Source: Sphingomonas aerophila (lineage in GTDB: Bacteria; Pseudomonadota; Alphaproteobacteria; Sphingomonadales; Sphingomonadaceae). Taken from it: DNA of 64,000 nt. Shown one piece after another: positions 9,106-18,086 of the stretch (the first letter of the stretch is position 1; every line of letters begins with the position of its first letter). The notes under the pieces are model-generated. The model did not search any database. It worked only from the letters and a program-made list of their open reading frames with translations, and had not been told where the DNA came from. Position numbers and translations under genes: made by a program. The stretch lies in NCBI RefSeq assembly GCF_014199305.1, contig NZ_JACIJK010000003.1, positions 62,001 through 126,000 on the forward strand, given 5' to 3'.

Positions 9106-9597
9106 TTAAGGCAGGACGCGCCCCTTTGTGTTTACTGGTACCGCCGGGTCGTCCAGCGGTATCGCGACCCGCTGCCCAGCGGTGTCGCGGCGGGCGCGGC
9201 GGACCTTTCGATCGGCGATTCCGTCCGATACGGCGGTGAACAGGCCCTTCACTGCCGCGGCGACCAGCGGTTGGCCAAAGCCGACCTGGCATCCGCCAAT
9301 TGAGGCGGCGCAGGGCGTGGAACTGGCATTCAGCGCGCCGATGCCCGTCTTGTTCGGGTTCGACGCCGTGGGGCCGGTCGGCTCGCGTTCGTCGGGCAGC
9401 GGCAGGCGGCGGGTATCCGCGCCCTTGCCGCACACCACCACGTCGTTGCCGACCGGGGTAGTGCCGCTGCGGGCGCATGGGTCGGCCAGGATCGAAAAGC
9501 TGTTGCCGCTGGGTGCCGAACTGGCGCGCGTAACCGGTGCCGTGGGCTGGGCAGGTATGGCGGCGGCGGCGGCCTGAAGCAACAAGGGTAAGATCAT
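9106..9597 (-). CDS. Small secreted protein with C-x14-C DVVVC motif (second of a tandem pair)
   Basis: This 163-residue product starts MILPLLLQAAAAAIPAQ, a short signal-peptide-like segment, followed by PC (Cys41) and then NDVVVCG (Cys56). Two more cysteines lie in TPCAASIGGCQVGFG. The ATG at 9597 overlaps the stop of the upstream gene as ATGA, so the two are translationally coupled. The open frame extends further upstream, but only through the body of the other gene. The C-terminal third is basic with no recognisable domain. I know of no assigned function; envelope location is inferred from the N-terminus. Confidence 0.75.
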   Translation of the reverse strand: MILPLLLQAAAAAIPAQPTAPVTRASSAPSGNSFSILADPCARSGTTPVGNDVVVCGKGADTRRLPLPDEREPTGPTASNPNKTGIGALNASSTPCAASIGGCQVGFGQPLVAAAVKGLFTAVSDGIADRKVRRARRDTAGQRVAIPLDDPAVPVNTKGRVLP

Positions 9598-9941
9598 GGG
9601 GCGAGCGGCCTCAAGGTTTCGGCATGGACGCCGCCCGCGCCGGCCTTGACCGTGGCACCGGCCATGCCACCCCCGACCAGGAAGGGTGAGAGTTCCTGTA
9701 CGGGGTTGGTCCGTAGAAGCAGGCGATCGCGCTCGACCAGGACCGCCTCGTGGCGCGGATCGCCCGGCGTGACGGTCAGGTAAGGCACGCGAAAGCGATC
9801 GGCGCGACGACGGGCGCAAACGGTTACCACATCCGGGTCGGACGGGTTGAGGCTGCACGGCTGTTCGGGGGCAAGCCGCGCCTGCGCCCGGGCGAGCGCA
9901 GGGTCGTCAGCCGCCGCGGCGAGCAGGAGCAGCGCGATCAT
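9594..9941 (-). CDS. Small secreted protein with C-x12-C DVVTVC motif (first of a tandem pair)
   Basis: This 115-residue product has a very short hydrophobic N-terminus (MIALLLLAAAADDP) resembling a minimal signal peptide. It then shows PCSLNPSDPDVVTVCARR, with Cys29 and Cys42 flanking the same D-V-V core as in the downstream partner. The paired cysteines suggest a disulfide in the periplasm. It overlaps the next gene by four bases. The shared core implies that the two arose by duplication and then diverged. Function unknown. Confidence 0.75.
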   Translation of the reverse strand: MIALLLLAAAADDPALARAQARLAPEQPCSLNPSDPDVVTVCARRRADRFRVPYLTVTPGDPRHEAVLVERDRLLLRTNPVQELSPFLVGGGMAGATVKAGAGGVHAETLRPLAP

Positions 9942-9999
9942 GGGTGGAGCCTAGACCTCCCCGCCAATCTGTCCAGCGTGGAAAACGCGCGCAAACGGA

Positions 10000-10434
10000 T
10001 CAGCCCGCGTCCACCCTGGCGACGCCCAATCTGGGGATGTCGATGGCGGGGCAGCGATCCATCACGACCTTCAGCCCAGCGGCCTCGGCGCGTGCAGCGG
10101 CCGCATGGTTGATGACACCCAGTTGCATCCACACGGCCTTTGCCCCGATCGCGATCGCCTCGTCCACCGCTTCCCCGGCCGCCTCTGGCCGGCGAAAGAT
10201 GTCGACGATGTCGATGGGATCGCCAAGCTGGTGCAGATCGCGGAACACGAACTCGCCATGAACATGCTCGCCCGTGATCTGCGGGTTGATCGGGATGACG
10301 CGATAGCCATGCCCCTGGAGGAACCGCATCACGCCATAGGAAGGGCGACTGGGGCGATCGGACGCGCCAACCAGCGCGATGGTGCGGGCGCCCTCCAGCA
10401 GGGCCTTGATATCCTCGTCGCGGGTCAGCGGCAT
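10000..10434 (-). CDS. CoA-binding domain protein (YccU-like)
   Basis: This 144-residue protein is a single Rossmann-type CoA-binding domain. IALVGASDRPSRPSYGVMRFL forms the nucleotide loop, followed by YRVIPINPQ and a VDIFRRPEAA segment typical of YccU/YneT proteins. The ATG at 10434 is chosen because GGGAG lies about eight bases upstream on the minus strand; the frame is open further upstream but without conservation. It is cytosolic. The family's physiological role is not established. Confidence 0.9.
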   Translation of the reverse strand: MPLTRDEDIKALLEGARTIALVGASDRPSRPSYGVMRFLQGHGYRVIPINPQITGEHVHGEFVFRDLHQLGDPIDIVDIFRRPEAAGEAVDEAIAIGAKAVWMQLGVINHAAAARAEAAGLKVVMDRCPAIDIPRLGVARVDAG

Positions 10435-10480
10435 GCGTGATCTCCCATTCGGACAGGAAACGCGCATGGGCCGCGGCGGT

Positions 10481-11491
10481 TCAGCCGCGAAGGGCGGGCT
10501 CATAAGCGAACAGGCCGGGTAAGCCGCCGGTCATCACGAACAGCAGCGGCCCGCCCTCGCGCCACTCACCACTATCGATGGCGGCGAGGAGGCCCGCAAA
10601 GGCCTTTCCGCCATAAACCGGGTCTAGCAGCAGCCCCTCCGTGCGCGCGACCAGCCGCACCGCGTCGAACATCGCCTCAGTCGGGACGCCATAGCCGCCG
10701 CCGAGTTGGTCGCCCCGCACGACAATGTCCGCCTCCTGGATAGCTGCGTCGGGGTCGAGGAGGTGCAGCGTCCGCTCGGCAAGCTGGCGGCTGTTCTCGA
10801 TCGCATTGCAAAGCGGCGCCAGCACGGTGAATGAGGTCACGCGCGCAGGGTCGTCCCCCAGCGCCTTCAGCCCGGCAGCAAGCCCGGCATGGGTGCCCGA
10901 GCTGCCATTGGGGATCACAACACGGGCAAAGCGGAGACCGAGTTCCCCTTCCTGGCGCTTGATCTCCGCAGCGCAGGCAGCATAGCCAAGGCAGCCGAGC
11001 GGGGAGGAACCGCCCGATCCTACGACATAGGGTCGCCTGCCGGCCACCGTCAGCGCGGCGGCCCGATCCTGCGCCGCGGCGAGCGCGTCGGTACCGGCGG
11101 GGTGGCGGTGAACGGTTGCGCCGAACAGCCGGTCGAGCAGGACGTTGCCGTTGCGGCGATAAGCCTCATCGTCCCGGGGCACCGTGTCGGTCAGCACCAG
11201 TTCGCAAGCCATTCCGGCGCGTGCTGAGGCGGCGGCGCTGAGCCGGGCATGGTTCGATTGCCGCGCGCCGGTGGTGATGAAGGTGTCGCAACCCTGCGCC
11301 CGCGCTTCGCCAAGCAGATACTCAAGCTTGCGCAGCTTGTTGCCCCCGCCACCCAGGCCCATCAGGTCGTCGCGCTTCACGTACAGCCCGGGCCCGTCCG
11401 CAACACCCAGCGCGTGTTCGAGGCGGGACAGGCGCTGGATCGGCGTCGGCCCCTCCAGCAGGGGGAGGCGGGGGTGGCGGACCAGCTGCAC
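10481..11491 (-). CDS. D-cysteine desulfhydrase / ACC deaminase-family PLP enzyme
   Basis: This 336-residue fold-type II PLP enzyme most resembles D-cysteine desulfhydrase (DcyD). The PLP lysine is Lys52 in GGGGNKLRKLEYLL, and the substrate serine lies in GARQSNHAR (about 76-84). The C-terminal LDPVYGGKAFAGLL is also family-typical. The GTG at 11491 is the likely start: GAGGAGG sits seven bases upstream and only 16 bases separate it from the mrp stop, so it probably follows mrp in an operon. The frame is open further upstream only into mrp. D-cysteine versus ACC specificity cannot be settled here. Confidence 0.85.
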   Translation of the reverse strand: MQLVRHPRLPLLEGPTPIQRLSRLEHALGVADGPGLYVKRDDLMGLGGGGNKLRKLEYLLGEARAQGCDTFITTGARQSNHARLSAAASARAGMACELVLTDTVPRDDEAYRRNGNVLLDRLFGATVHRHPAGTDALAAAQDRAAALTVAGRRPYVVGSGGSSPLGCLGYAACAAEIKRQEGELGLRFARVVIPNGSSGTHAGLAAGLKALGDDPARVTSFTVLAPLCNAIENSRQLAERTLHLLDPDAAIQEADIVVRGDQLGGGYGVPTEAMFDAVRLVARTEGLLLDPVYGGKAFAGLLAAIDSGEWREGGPLLFVMTGGLPGLFAYEPALRG

Positions 11492-11507
11492 GGGTCGGCC
11501 TCCTCGA

Positions 11508-12455
11508 TCAGCTGGCAGCCAGCCACTCCGCCACGCGCTCCGCGATCGGGGCGAACACGCGGTCATCGGGATCGGCGGCGGGGGGCTTGCCCGCGTCGGA
11601 CGCGGTGCGGATGTCGATGGACAGGGGCACACGGCCAAGGAAGGGCACGCCGAGTCGCGCCGCTTCCGCTTCCGCTCCTCCACGGCCGAACGGGTCGGAT
11701 ATCTCGCCGCAATGGGGACACGCATAGCCCGCCATGTTCTCGATCACGCCGATGATAGGCACGCCGGCCTTGGCGAACAGGTCGATCGCGCGGGTGGCGT
11801 CGATCAAGGCAAGGTCCTGCGGTGTCGACACGATCACCGCGCCGGCCGGGCGGTGTTTCTGGATCATGGTCAGCTGCACGTCGCCGGTGCCGGGCGGCAG
11901 GTCGACGACCAGCGTGTCGGTCGCGCCCCAATCGGCGTCCACCAGCTGCCCAAGCGCGCCCGCGGTCATCGGCCCGCGCCAGGCGATCGCGCGCCCCGGC
12001 TCCACCAGCTGCCCCATCGACAACATGGGTACGCCATAAGGGGTCGGAACGGGGTCGAGCCGCTGGTCACGAGCGGTCGGGCGCTCCCCCTCCGCCATCA
12101 TCAGCCGGGGCTGCGAAGGGCCGTATATGTCCGCGTCGACCAGTCCGACTCGCCGGCCCGCGCGGGCGAGCGCGATGGCCAGGTTGGCGGCGACCGTGGA
12201 TTTGCCGACCCCGCCCTTGCCCGACGCAACCGCGATCAGGCGCCGGTCCAGACGTTCGGCGGTGACCACGACGCGAACCTCTGCGCCCCGCACGCTGGCG
12301 GCGGCGCGGGCGTTGGCTTCCAGTGCATCGCGTTCGGGCGCGGACAGCCCCGTCGCATCGATCACGACACCGACACGCGAGCCCTCGATCCGGACGCTTG
12401 CCCGCCGGCCTGCCACTGCGGCGACTGCCGCTTCCACTTCTGCCCGATCGACCAT
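11508..12455 (-). CDS. mrp: Mrp/NBP35-family iron-sulfur cluster carrier ATPase
   Basis: This 315-residue protein has an N-terminal DUF59-like region, then the deviant Walker A GKGGVGKSTVAANLAIALA (about 139-157). The carrier motif CPHC in NMAGYACPHCGE binds a bridging 4Fe-4S cluster at the dimer interface. It transfers clusters to apoproteins in the cytosol. The gene is divergent from hflK with only 71 bp between the starts, the usual alphaproteobacterial arrangement. The downstream PLP enzyme gene is 16 bp away. Confidence 0.95.
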   Translation of the reverse strand: MVDRAEVEAAVAAVAGRRASVRIEGSRVGVVIDATGLSAPERDALEANARAAASVRGAEVRVVVTAERLDRRLIAVASGKGGVGKSTVAANLAIALARAGRRVGLVDADIYGPSQPRLMMAEGERPTARDQRLDPVPTPYGVPMLSMGQLVEPGRAIAWRGPMTAGALGQLVDADWGATDTLVVDLPPGTGDVQLTMIQKHRPAGAVIVSTPQDLALIDATRAIDLFAKAGVPIIGVIENMAGYACPHCGEISDPFGRGGAEAEAARLGVPFLGRVPLSIDIRTASDAGKPPAADPDDRVFAPIAERVAEWLAAS

Positions 12456-12526
12456 GGCGACCGCATAAGGCCGGTGCGGACGCTTGGCACTGTTTTTGTG
12501 CCGGGCCCGTTCCTATAGAAGTCAGC

Positions 12527-13672
12527 ATGACGAACCTGACGGGCTGGCTGCGCCGCCCTTTTTCCCTGCCCTCCATCCTGCGTGCCGAGCCCAAGGGTCC
12601 TTGGGGCGGCGGCGGCACTGGCGGTGACGATGGCGCGGGGCCGCGCAATCCGTGGTCGGTTCCGCCCGGCGGGCGCAAGGGGCCGACGACCAGGCCAAGT
12701 GCCCTGGACGAGTTCCTGAAGCGCGCCCGCGGCACTGGCGGCGGTGGCGGTGGAAACGGCAGCTCCGGTGGCGGCGGCCTGCCGTCCGGCAACGCGCGGG
12801 CGTTGTGGGGCATCGGTGCCGGCATCATCGCGGTGCTGTGGATCGCGCTCACCTCCATCCACGCGATCGGGCCGCAGCAGCAGGGCGTGGTCAGCTATCT
12901 TGGCGCTTATGCGGGAACCCTTGATCCCGGCATTCGGCTGACGCTGCCAGCGCCGATTGCCACGGTGCGCAAGGTCGACGTGCAGAAGATCCGCACCGAC
13001 GATTTCCCCAAGGACAATGGGGAAAACCTGATGCTGACCGGCGACCGCAACATTGTCGACCTGGCCTATGCGGTGCGCTGGGACATCAGCAGCCCGCAGA
13101 ATTTCGTGTTCCAGCTAGCCGAGCCGCAGCAGACGGTGCGCGATGCCGCCGAAAGCGCCATGCGCGCGGTGCTGGCAACGACGACGTTCCAGCAGGCGAC
13201 GGGCAACGGCCGCACCCTGGTCGAAAGCCGGGTCGCCGACCTGACGCAGGAGATCCTGAACAGCTACAAGTCCGGCGTTCGCGTTCAGGGCGTGTCGATC
13301 AAGCAGGCGTCGGCGCCCGCGCGGATCATCGAGGATTTCAACGCGGTCACCGCCGCCCAGCAGGAAGCGTCCGCCAACATCCAGGCGGCGCGTTCCTATG
13401 CCAGCCAGGTCGTCGCGCGCGCGCAGGGCGAGGCGGCGGCGTTCGACAAATACTACGATCAGTACAAGCTGTCGCCGGAGGTGACCCGTCGCCGGCTGTA
13501 CTACGAGACCATGGAGGCCGTGCTGGCGCGCAGTGACAAAACCGTGATCGCGGCGCCCGGTGTGATGCCATACCTGTCGCTGAAGGGGGCGCAGCCCTTG
13601 CCGTTGCCGCCCACGGAAACGACGGTGCAGCCCTCCGCTCCGCCTGCCCCCCCGGCGGGAGGCGCACAATGA
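12527..13672 (+). CDS. hflK: HflK, membrane modulator of FtsH
   Basis: This is a 381-residue SPFH/prohibitin protein. The N-terminus is Gly/Pro-rich (GGGGTGGDD, GGGGGGNGSSGGGG), as in alphaproteobacterial HflK. It is followed by one transmembrane helix (about residues 88-107, WGIGAGIIAVLWIALTSI) and a periplasmic SPFH domain. With HflC it forms a cage around FtsH. I start at MTNLTGWLRR (12527); upstream codons in the same frame are non-conserved and lie antisense to mrp. The stop overlaps the hflC start as ATGA. Confidence 0.96.
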   Translation: MTNLTGWLRRPFSLPSILRAEPKGPWGGGGTGGDDGAGPRNPWSVPPGGRKGPTTRPSALDEFLKRARGTGGGGGGNGSSGGGGLPSGNARALWGIGAGIIAVLWIALTSIHAIGPQQQGVVSYLGAYAGTLDPGIRLTLPAPIATVRKVDVQKIRTDDFPKDNGENLMLTGDRNIVDLAYAVRWDISSPQNFVFQLAEPQQTVRDAAESAMRAVLATTTFQQATGNGRTLVESRVADLTQEILNSYKSGVRVQGVSIKQASAPARIIEDFNAVTAAQQEASANIQAARSYASQVVARAQGEAAAFDKYYDQYKLSPEVTRRRLYYETMEAVLARSDKTVIAAPGVMPYLSLKGAQPLPLPPTETTVQPSAPPAPPAGGAQ

Positions 13673-14538
13673 GCGCTTGGTCCTGGCGTAACCCGGTCTT
13701 TATCGGGATCGCGGCGCTGATCGCCGTCATCATCGCGGCGGCGACCTTCGCCATCGTGCCCGAAACGCAGCAGGCGGTGATCCTTCGGTTCGAACAGCCG
13801 GTGGGTGACGCGATCAACCGTTACCAGCCCGGGCAAGCCATTGGGCGATCGGGCGCGGGGCTGATCGTGCGTGTGCCGTTCATCGACCGCATCGTCTGGG
13901 TCGATAAGCGCGTACTGAACCTGGACCTGGAGGACACGCCCGTGCTGTCCACCGACCAGATCCGCGTCAACGTCGATGCTTTTGCCCGCTTCCGCGTGGT
14001 CGACCCGCTGCGCATGGTGGTGACGGCCGGGAGCGAGCTGGGGGTGGAGAACCAGCTGAAGCCGATCTTCGGCTCCGCGCTGCGCAACGAGCTTGGCAAG
14101 CGGCAGTTCGCCGAATTGCTCAGCCCCGAGCGCGGACGGCTGATGGACAACATCCAGGCCGGGCTGCAGCGCGACGCGCAGAAGTACGGCGTGGAGATCG
14201 TCGACGTTCGCATCAAGCATGCGGATCTGCCGGTCGGATCGCCGCTCGACAGCGCGCTGCGCGGCATGCAGGTTCAGCGCCAGCAGGAGGCGAACACGAT
14301 CCGCGCCCGCGGCCAGCGTGACGCGCAGATCGTGCGGGCCCAGTCGGACGCCGATGCGGCGCGCATCTATGCCGACGCGTTCGGTCGCGATCCGGAATTC
14401 TACAACTTTTATCGCGCGATGCAGTCTTACCGCCGCACGTTCGGTGCAGACGGTAATCCGCCGCCATCGGGATCGACCAGTTTCGTGCTGGGGCCGGACA
14501 ACGCCTATCTCAAGGAATTTGCCGGGCGTGACCGGTAA
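13669..14538 (+). CDS. hflC: HflC, membrane modulator of FtsH
   Basis: This 289-residue partner of HflK has an N-terminal membrane helix (about 9-29, PVFIGIAALIAVIIAAATFA) and an SPFH domain. The segment IRARGQRDAQIVRAQSDADAARIYADAFG and the tail FYNFYRAMQSYRRTF are classic HflC features. ATG overlaps the hflK stop (ATGA), giving coupled synthesis of the 1:1 complex. A Do-type periplasmic protease follows, so the block is an envelope protein quality-control unit. Confidence 0.97.
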   Translation: MSAWSWRNPVFIGIAALIAVIIAAATFAIVPETQQAVILRFEQPVGDAINRYQPGQAIGRSGAGLIVRVPFIDRIVWVDKRVLNLDLEDTPVLSTDQIRVNVDAFARFRVVDPLRMVVTAGSELGVENQLKPIFGSALRNELGKRQFAELLSPERGRLMDNIQAGLQRDAQKYGVEIVDVRIKHADLPVGSPLDSALRGMQVQRQQEANTIRARGQRDAQIVRAQSDADAARIYADAFGRDPEFYNFYRAMQSYRRTFGADGNPPPSGSTSFVLGPDNAYLKEFAGRDR

Positions 14539-14621
14539 AGGGCTGGCGAGCGGCACGGGGCGTTCCCACCTGTGCTGCAACCGCCGGCATCATCCGGTCA
14601 TATTCAATCAGCGTTCAGCCT

Positions 14622-14637
14622 GTTTACGTCAGTAAAC
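14622..14637. promoter_or_regulatory. Short palindrome upstream of the Do-type protease
   Basis: GTTTAC-GTCA-GTAAAC is a perfect 6-base dyad with a 4-base spacer, located 38 bases upstream of the TTG start. It lies in an AT-richer patch of the hflC-protease intergenic region, next to TTCAATCAGCGTTCAGCC. The position suits an operator for an envelope-stress regulator. The binding protein is not identifiable from this sequence. Confidence 0.35.
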
Positions 14638-14675
14638 GCGGCAAATTGACGATCAAACGAGAGGAATAGATCCCC

Positions 14676-16211
14676 TTGCGCAATGCTTACACCCTTACAG
14701 GTGCTCTTCTTCTCGGCGGCGCGACCGCAGCACTCGCGCTCCAGCCAGCACCGCCCCAGACGGCCCAGAATGATCCGGGCCAGATTGCCTCGGCCGTGCC
14801 GCGCGCCGGTGCGCCAGCGAGCTTCGCCGACCTGGTGGCCAAGTTGCAGCCGGCGGTGGTGAACATCTCCACCACCCAGCGCGTCCAGGTTCAGCAGCAG
14901 CAGAACCCGTTCGCCGGCACGCCGTTCGGCGAGCTATTCGGCCAACAGTTCGGCCAGGGCGGCGGCGCGCCAGCGACGCGGGAGGCACAGTCGCTGGGGT
15001 CAGGCTTCATCATCTCCGCCGACGGGTATGTGGTCACCAACAACCACGTGATCGCGGCGGGCACCCGCGGCGCGACCGTCGAATCGATCACGGTCACCCT
15101 GCAGGATCGCAAGGAGTACAAGGCCCGGCTGATCGGGCGTGACCCGACGTCCGACCTGGCGCTGCTGAAGATCGATGCGACCAACCTGCCGTTCGTGCGG
15201 CTGGGTGATTCGACCCGTGCGCGCGTTGGCGACTGGGTGGTCGCGATCGGCCAGCCGTTCGGCCTGGGCGGCACGGTGACGGCGGGCATCGTGTCTGCGG
15301 TCCATCGCCAAACCGGCCAGCCGGGCCCGTTCGACACCTTCATCCAGACCGATGCTGCCATCAACCAAGGCAACAGCGGCGGCCCGATGTTCAACATGGC
15401 TGGCGACGTGATCGGCATCAACAGCCAGATCTTTTCGCAGTCCGGCGGTAACATCGGCATCGGTTTCGCGATCCCCGCGACCGAGGCGAAGCCGATCATC
15501 GACAAGCTGCGCGCTGGCCAGAAAATCCAGCGCGGGTATCTGGGCGTTGGCATCCAGCGCCTGAACGAGGACTTTGCGGCCGCTACCGGCGTCAGCAAGG
15601 ACCAGGGCGAAATCATCGGTTCGATCGAGCCGGGCGGTCCCGCGTCGCGCTCTGGCCTGCGGGTCGGCGACATCGTGACGAAGGTGAACGGCAAGCAGGT
15701 GAATCCAGACCAGACGCTGTCGTCACTGGTGGCGAACACCGCGCCAGGGTCGACGGTTCGCCTGGACGTGATCCGCGAGAACAAGCCGGTGGCCGTGACT
15801 GCGACGGTGGGCACCCGCCCATCCGAAGACCAGCTGGCTGCGTTGCAGGGCGGCGGTGACGATGGCGACGGGATCCCTGACGACGACAGCGGTTCGGGCA
15901 CGGCGCAAACCGCGCCGGGTTCGCTGGGCCTCAGCGTCCAGCCGCTGACCCCGCAGATCGCGCGGTCGCTGGGTGTGGACTCGACCATACAGGGCGTGGT
16001 CGTCGCCCAGGCCGATCCGTCGAGCGACGCCGGTCAGAAGCTGAAGCGCGGCGACGTGATCCAGTCGATCAACTCGGTGCCGGTGCGGACGGCAGCGGAC
16101 CTCGCGCGCGGCGTGGCGTCGGCGAAGGCTGCCGGGCGTGCGCAGGTCTTGCTGCTGGTCAGCCGGGGCCGTGGCAATGCAATCTTCGTTCCGGTGAAGA
16201 TCAAGAACTGA
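14676..16211 (+). CDS. Do-family periplasmic serine protease (DegP/DegQ-like)
   Basis: This 511-residue protein starts at a TTG preceded by GAGAGGAA; no in-frame ATG lies near. The N-terminus (LTGALLLGGATAALALQ) is a signal peptide. The trypsin-like domain carries His124 (TNNHV), Asp160 (PTSDLALLKI) and Ser234 (QGNSGGP). Two PDZ domains follow (about 280-370 and 420-510), separated by an acidic linker (GGGDDGDGIPDDDSGSG). It degrades or chaperones misfolded periplasmic proteins. It follows hflKC, and a strong terminator lies immediately downstream. Confidence 0.95.
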   Translation: MRNAYTLTGALLLGGATAALALQPAPPQTAQNDPGQIASAVPRAGAPASFADLVAKLQPAVVNISTTQRVQVQQQQNPFAGTPFGELFGQQFGQGGGAPATREAQSLGSGFIISADGYVVTNNHVIAAGTRGATVESITVTLQDRKEYKARLIGRDPTSDLALLKIDATNLPFVRLGDSTRARVGDWVVAIGQPFGLGGTVTAGIVSAVHRQTGQPGPFDTFIQTDAAINQGNSGGPMFNMAGDVIGINSQIFSQSGGNIGIGFAIPATEAKPIIDKLRAGQKIQRGYLGVGIQRLNEDFAAATGVSKDQGEIIGSIEPGGPASRSGLRVGDIVTKVNGKQVNPDQTLSSLVANTAPGSTVRLDVIRENKPVAVTATVGTRPSEDQLAALQGGGDDGDGIPDDDSGSGTAQTAPGSLGLSVQPLTPQIARSLGVDSTIQGVVVAQADPSSDAGQKLKRGDVIQSINSVPVRTAADLARGVASAKAAGRAQVLLLVSRGRGNAIFVPVKIKN

Positions 16212-16231
16212 TCGGACCTGATCGGTGGGAG

Positions 16232-16268
16232 GGGCCGTTGCGGGGAACCGCGGCGGCCCTTTTCTTTT
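16232..16268 (+). terminator. Rho-independent terminator after the Do-type protease gene
   Basis: A 12-bp stem pairs GGGCCGTTGCGG (16232-16243) with CCGCGGCGGCCC (16248-16259), with two U-G wobbles in RNA. It is closed by a GGAA tetraloop and followed by TTTTCTTTT. It starts 21 bases after the stop codon and separates the hflKC-protease unit from the HerA-like gene. Confidence 0.9.
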
Positions 16269-16310
16269 GGTCGTGGCGGATCGATAGCGGGGCGTAGCGG
16301 AGGACACTGG

Positions 16311-17981
16311 ATGAGCGACGTTATCCTGATCGGCGCGGGCGTGGGCGGGGCGGATCCGCAGGCGTTGCAATTGCGGCTCGCCAATCGGCACGGACTGATC
16401 GCGGGCGCGACGGGCACCGGGAAGACGGTGACCTTGCAGCGCATCGTTGAGGGTTTCTCCGCAGCCGGGGTGCCGTGCTTCGTCGCGGATGTGAAGGGCG
16501 ACCTCGCGGGGCTCGCCATGGCGGGATCGGCGACGGCCAAGACCTATGCCGCGTTCAGCGCGCGCGCGGCGGAGGTGGGCGATACCGACTGGCGCTCTCG
16601 CGACAATCCGACGCAGTTCTGGGATCTGTTCGGCGAGCAGGGGCATCCCATTCGCACAACCGCGACAGAGATGGGGCCATTGCTGCTGCCGCGCCTGCTC
16701 GACCTCAGCGAAGCGCAGGAGGGCGTGCTCGCGATCGCCTTTCACGTGGCGGACGAGGAGGGGTTGCCGCTGATCGACCTGGACGACCTCCAGGCGATGC
16801 TGGCGGATGTCGCGGGTCGAGCGGGGGAACTGACCACCACCTATGGCAATGTGACCAAGCAGTCGGTGGGCGCGATCCAGCGCGCGCTGTTGCAGTTGCG
16901 CAGCCAGGGCGCGGACCACTTCTTTGGTGAGCCGGCGCTGGACCTCGACGACTTCATCGCCGTGGACGACAAGGGGCGGGGCGTCGTCAACGTGCTCGCC
17001 GCCGACAAGCTGATGGCGAGCCCACAGCTTTATGCGACGTTCCTGTTGTGGCTGCTGAGCGAGTTGTTCGAGGCGCTGCCGGAGGTGGGCGACCCCGACA
17101 AGCCCAAGCTGTGCTTCTTCTTCGACGAAGCGCACCTGCTGTTCGACAACGCACCCGCGGCGCTGCTGACCAAGATCGAACAGGTCGTGCGGCTGATCCG
17201 GTCCAAGGGCGTGGGCGTGTACTTCATCACCCAGAACCCGCTCGACATCCCGGACAAGGTGGCCGGGCAGCTCGGCAACCGGGTGCAGCATGCCCTGCGT
17301 GCCTTTACCCCGCGCGACCAGGCGGCGGTGCGCGCGGCGGCCGAAACCTTCCGGCCGCGGCCCGGGCTGGACGTGGCGGCGGCGATCACCGAGCTGAAGG
17401 TCGGAGAGGCGTTGGTGTCGCTGTTGCAGCCCGATGGCTCGCCGGCGCCGGTCGCCCGTACGCTGATCGCGCCGCCGGGCAGCCGTGTCGGCCCGATCAC
17501 GCCCGAGGAACGGGGCGTGCTGATCGAGACGGACGCGGTCGGGGACAAGTACGACCACGCCGTCGACCGGGAATCGGCCGAAGAGATGCTCGCTGCCAAG
17601 ACGCAGGAATCGGCAGCGGCGGCGGCGGAGTCAAAGGCAGCAGGCGCGGCGGAGAAAACGGCGGCTGCCCAGGCCAAGGAGGACGCGCGGGCCGAGCGCG
17701 CGCGGTTGGCGGTGGAGCGGGCGGTGCAGCGCGATCAGGAACGCGCGGAAGCTGCGGCACGGCGCGAGGCGGGTCGGGCGCAGACGAGCGACCCCTGGGC
17801 CAAGATGGCAACCAGCGCTGCGCGCTCCGCCTCAAGCTCGATTGGGCGGCAGGTCGCCAACGAGATCGGGCGCGAGGTGTTCGGCACCAGCTCGCGCCGG
17901 CGGTCGTCGGCCTCGTCGGGCGGTGGGCTGATCGGCAGCGTCGCCCGGTCCATCCTGGGGAACCTGCTGCGGGGTCGATAA
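16311..17981 (+). CDS. HerA-like DUF853 ATPase
   Basis: This is a 556-residue AAA-like ATPase of the YjgR/DUF853 family. Walker A is GATGTGKTV (32-40) and Walker B is CFFFDEAHLLFD. The sensor segment IRSKGVGVYFITQNPLDIPD is diagnostic. The last 120 residues are an Ala/Glu/Arg-rich coiled coil (AAAAESKAAGAAEKTAAAQAK region) followed by a Ser/Gly-rich tail. GGAGGACACTGG precedes the ATG. Relatives resemble HerA/FtsK motor ATPases, but no NurA nuclease is adjacent and the cellular role is unknown. Confidence 0.92.
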   Translation: MSDVILIGAGVGGADPQALQLRLANRHGLIAGATGTGKTVTLQRIVEGFSAAGVPCFVADVKGDLAGLAMAGSATAKTYAAFSARAAEVGDTDWRSRDNPTQFWDLFGEQGHPIRTTATEMGPLLLPRLLDLSEAQEGVLAIAFHVADEEGLPLIDLDDLQAMLADVAGRAGELTTTYGNVTKQSVGAIQRALLQLRSQGADHFFGEPALDLDDFIAVDDKGRGVVNVLAADKLMASPQLYATFLLWLLSELFEALPEVGDPDKPKLCFFFDEAHLLFDNAPAALLTKIEQVVRLIRSKGVGVYFITQNPLDIPDKVAGQLGNRVQHALRAFTPRDQAAVRAAAETFRPRPGLDVAAAITELKVGEALVSLLQPDGSPAPVARTLIAPPGSRVGPITPEERGVLIETDAVGDKYDHAVDRESAEEMLAAKTQESAAAAAESKAAGAAEKTAAAQAKEDARAERARLAVERAVQRDQERAEAAARREAGRAQTSDPWAKMATSAARSASSSIGRQVANEIGREVFGTSSRRRSSASSGGGLIGSVARSILGNLLRGR

Positions 17982-18086
17982 GCGCTTGGACCCTGCTGCA
18001 TGGCGTTCGGCCGCAGGCGCGATCGGGCTTACCAAGGGCGGGCGAGGGCGTTAGTCTGCGGCCCTCACGCGTCGCCGGAGCCCACC

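Noticed and set aside
15723..17558. Minus-strand open frame of 611 codons opposite the protease and HerA-like genes
   Set aside because: It crosses a strong terminator and two well-supported genes, and no domain was recognised.
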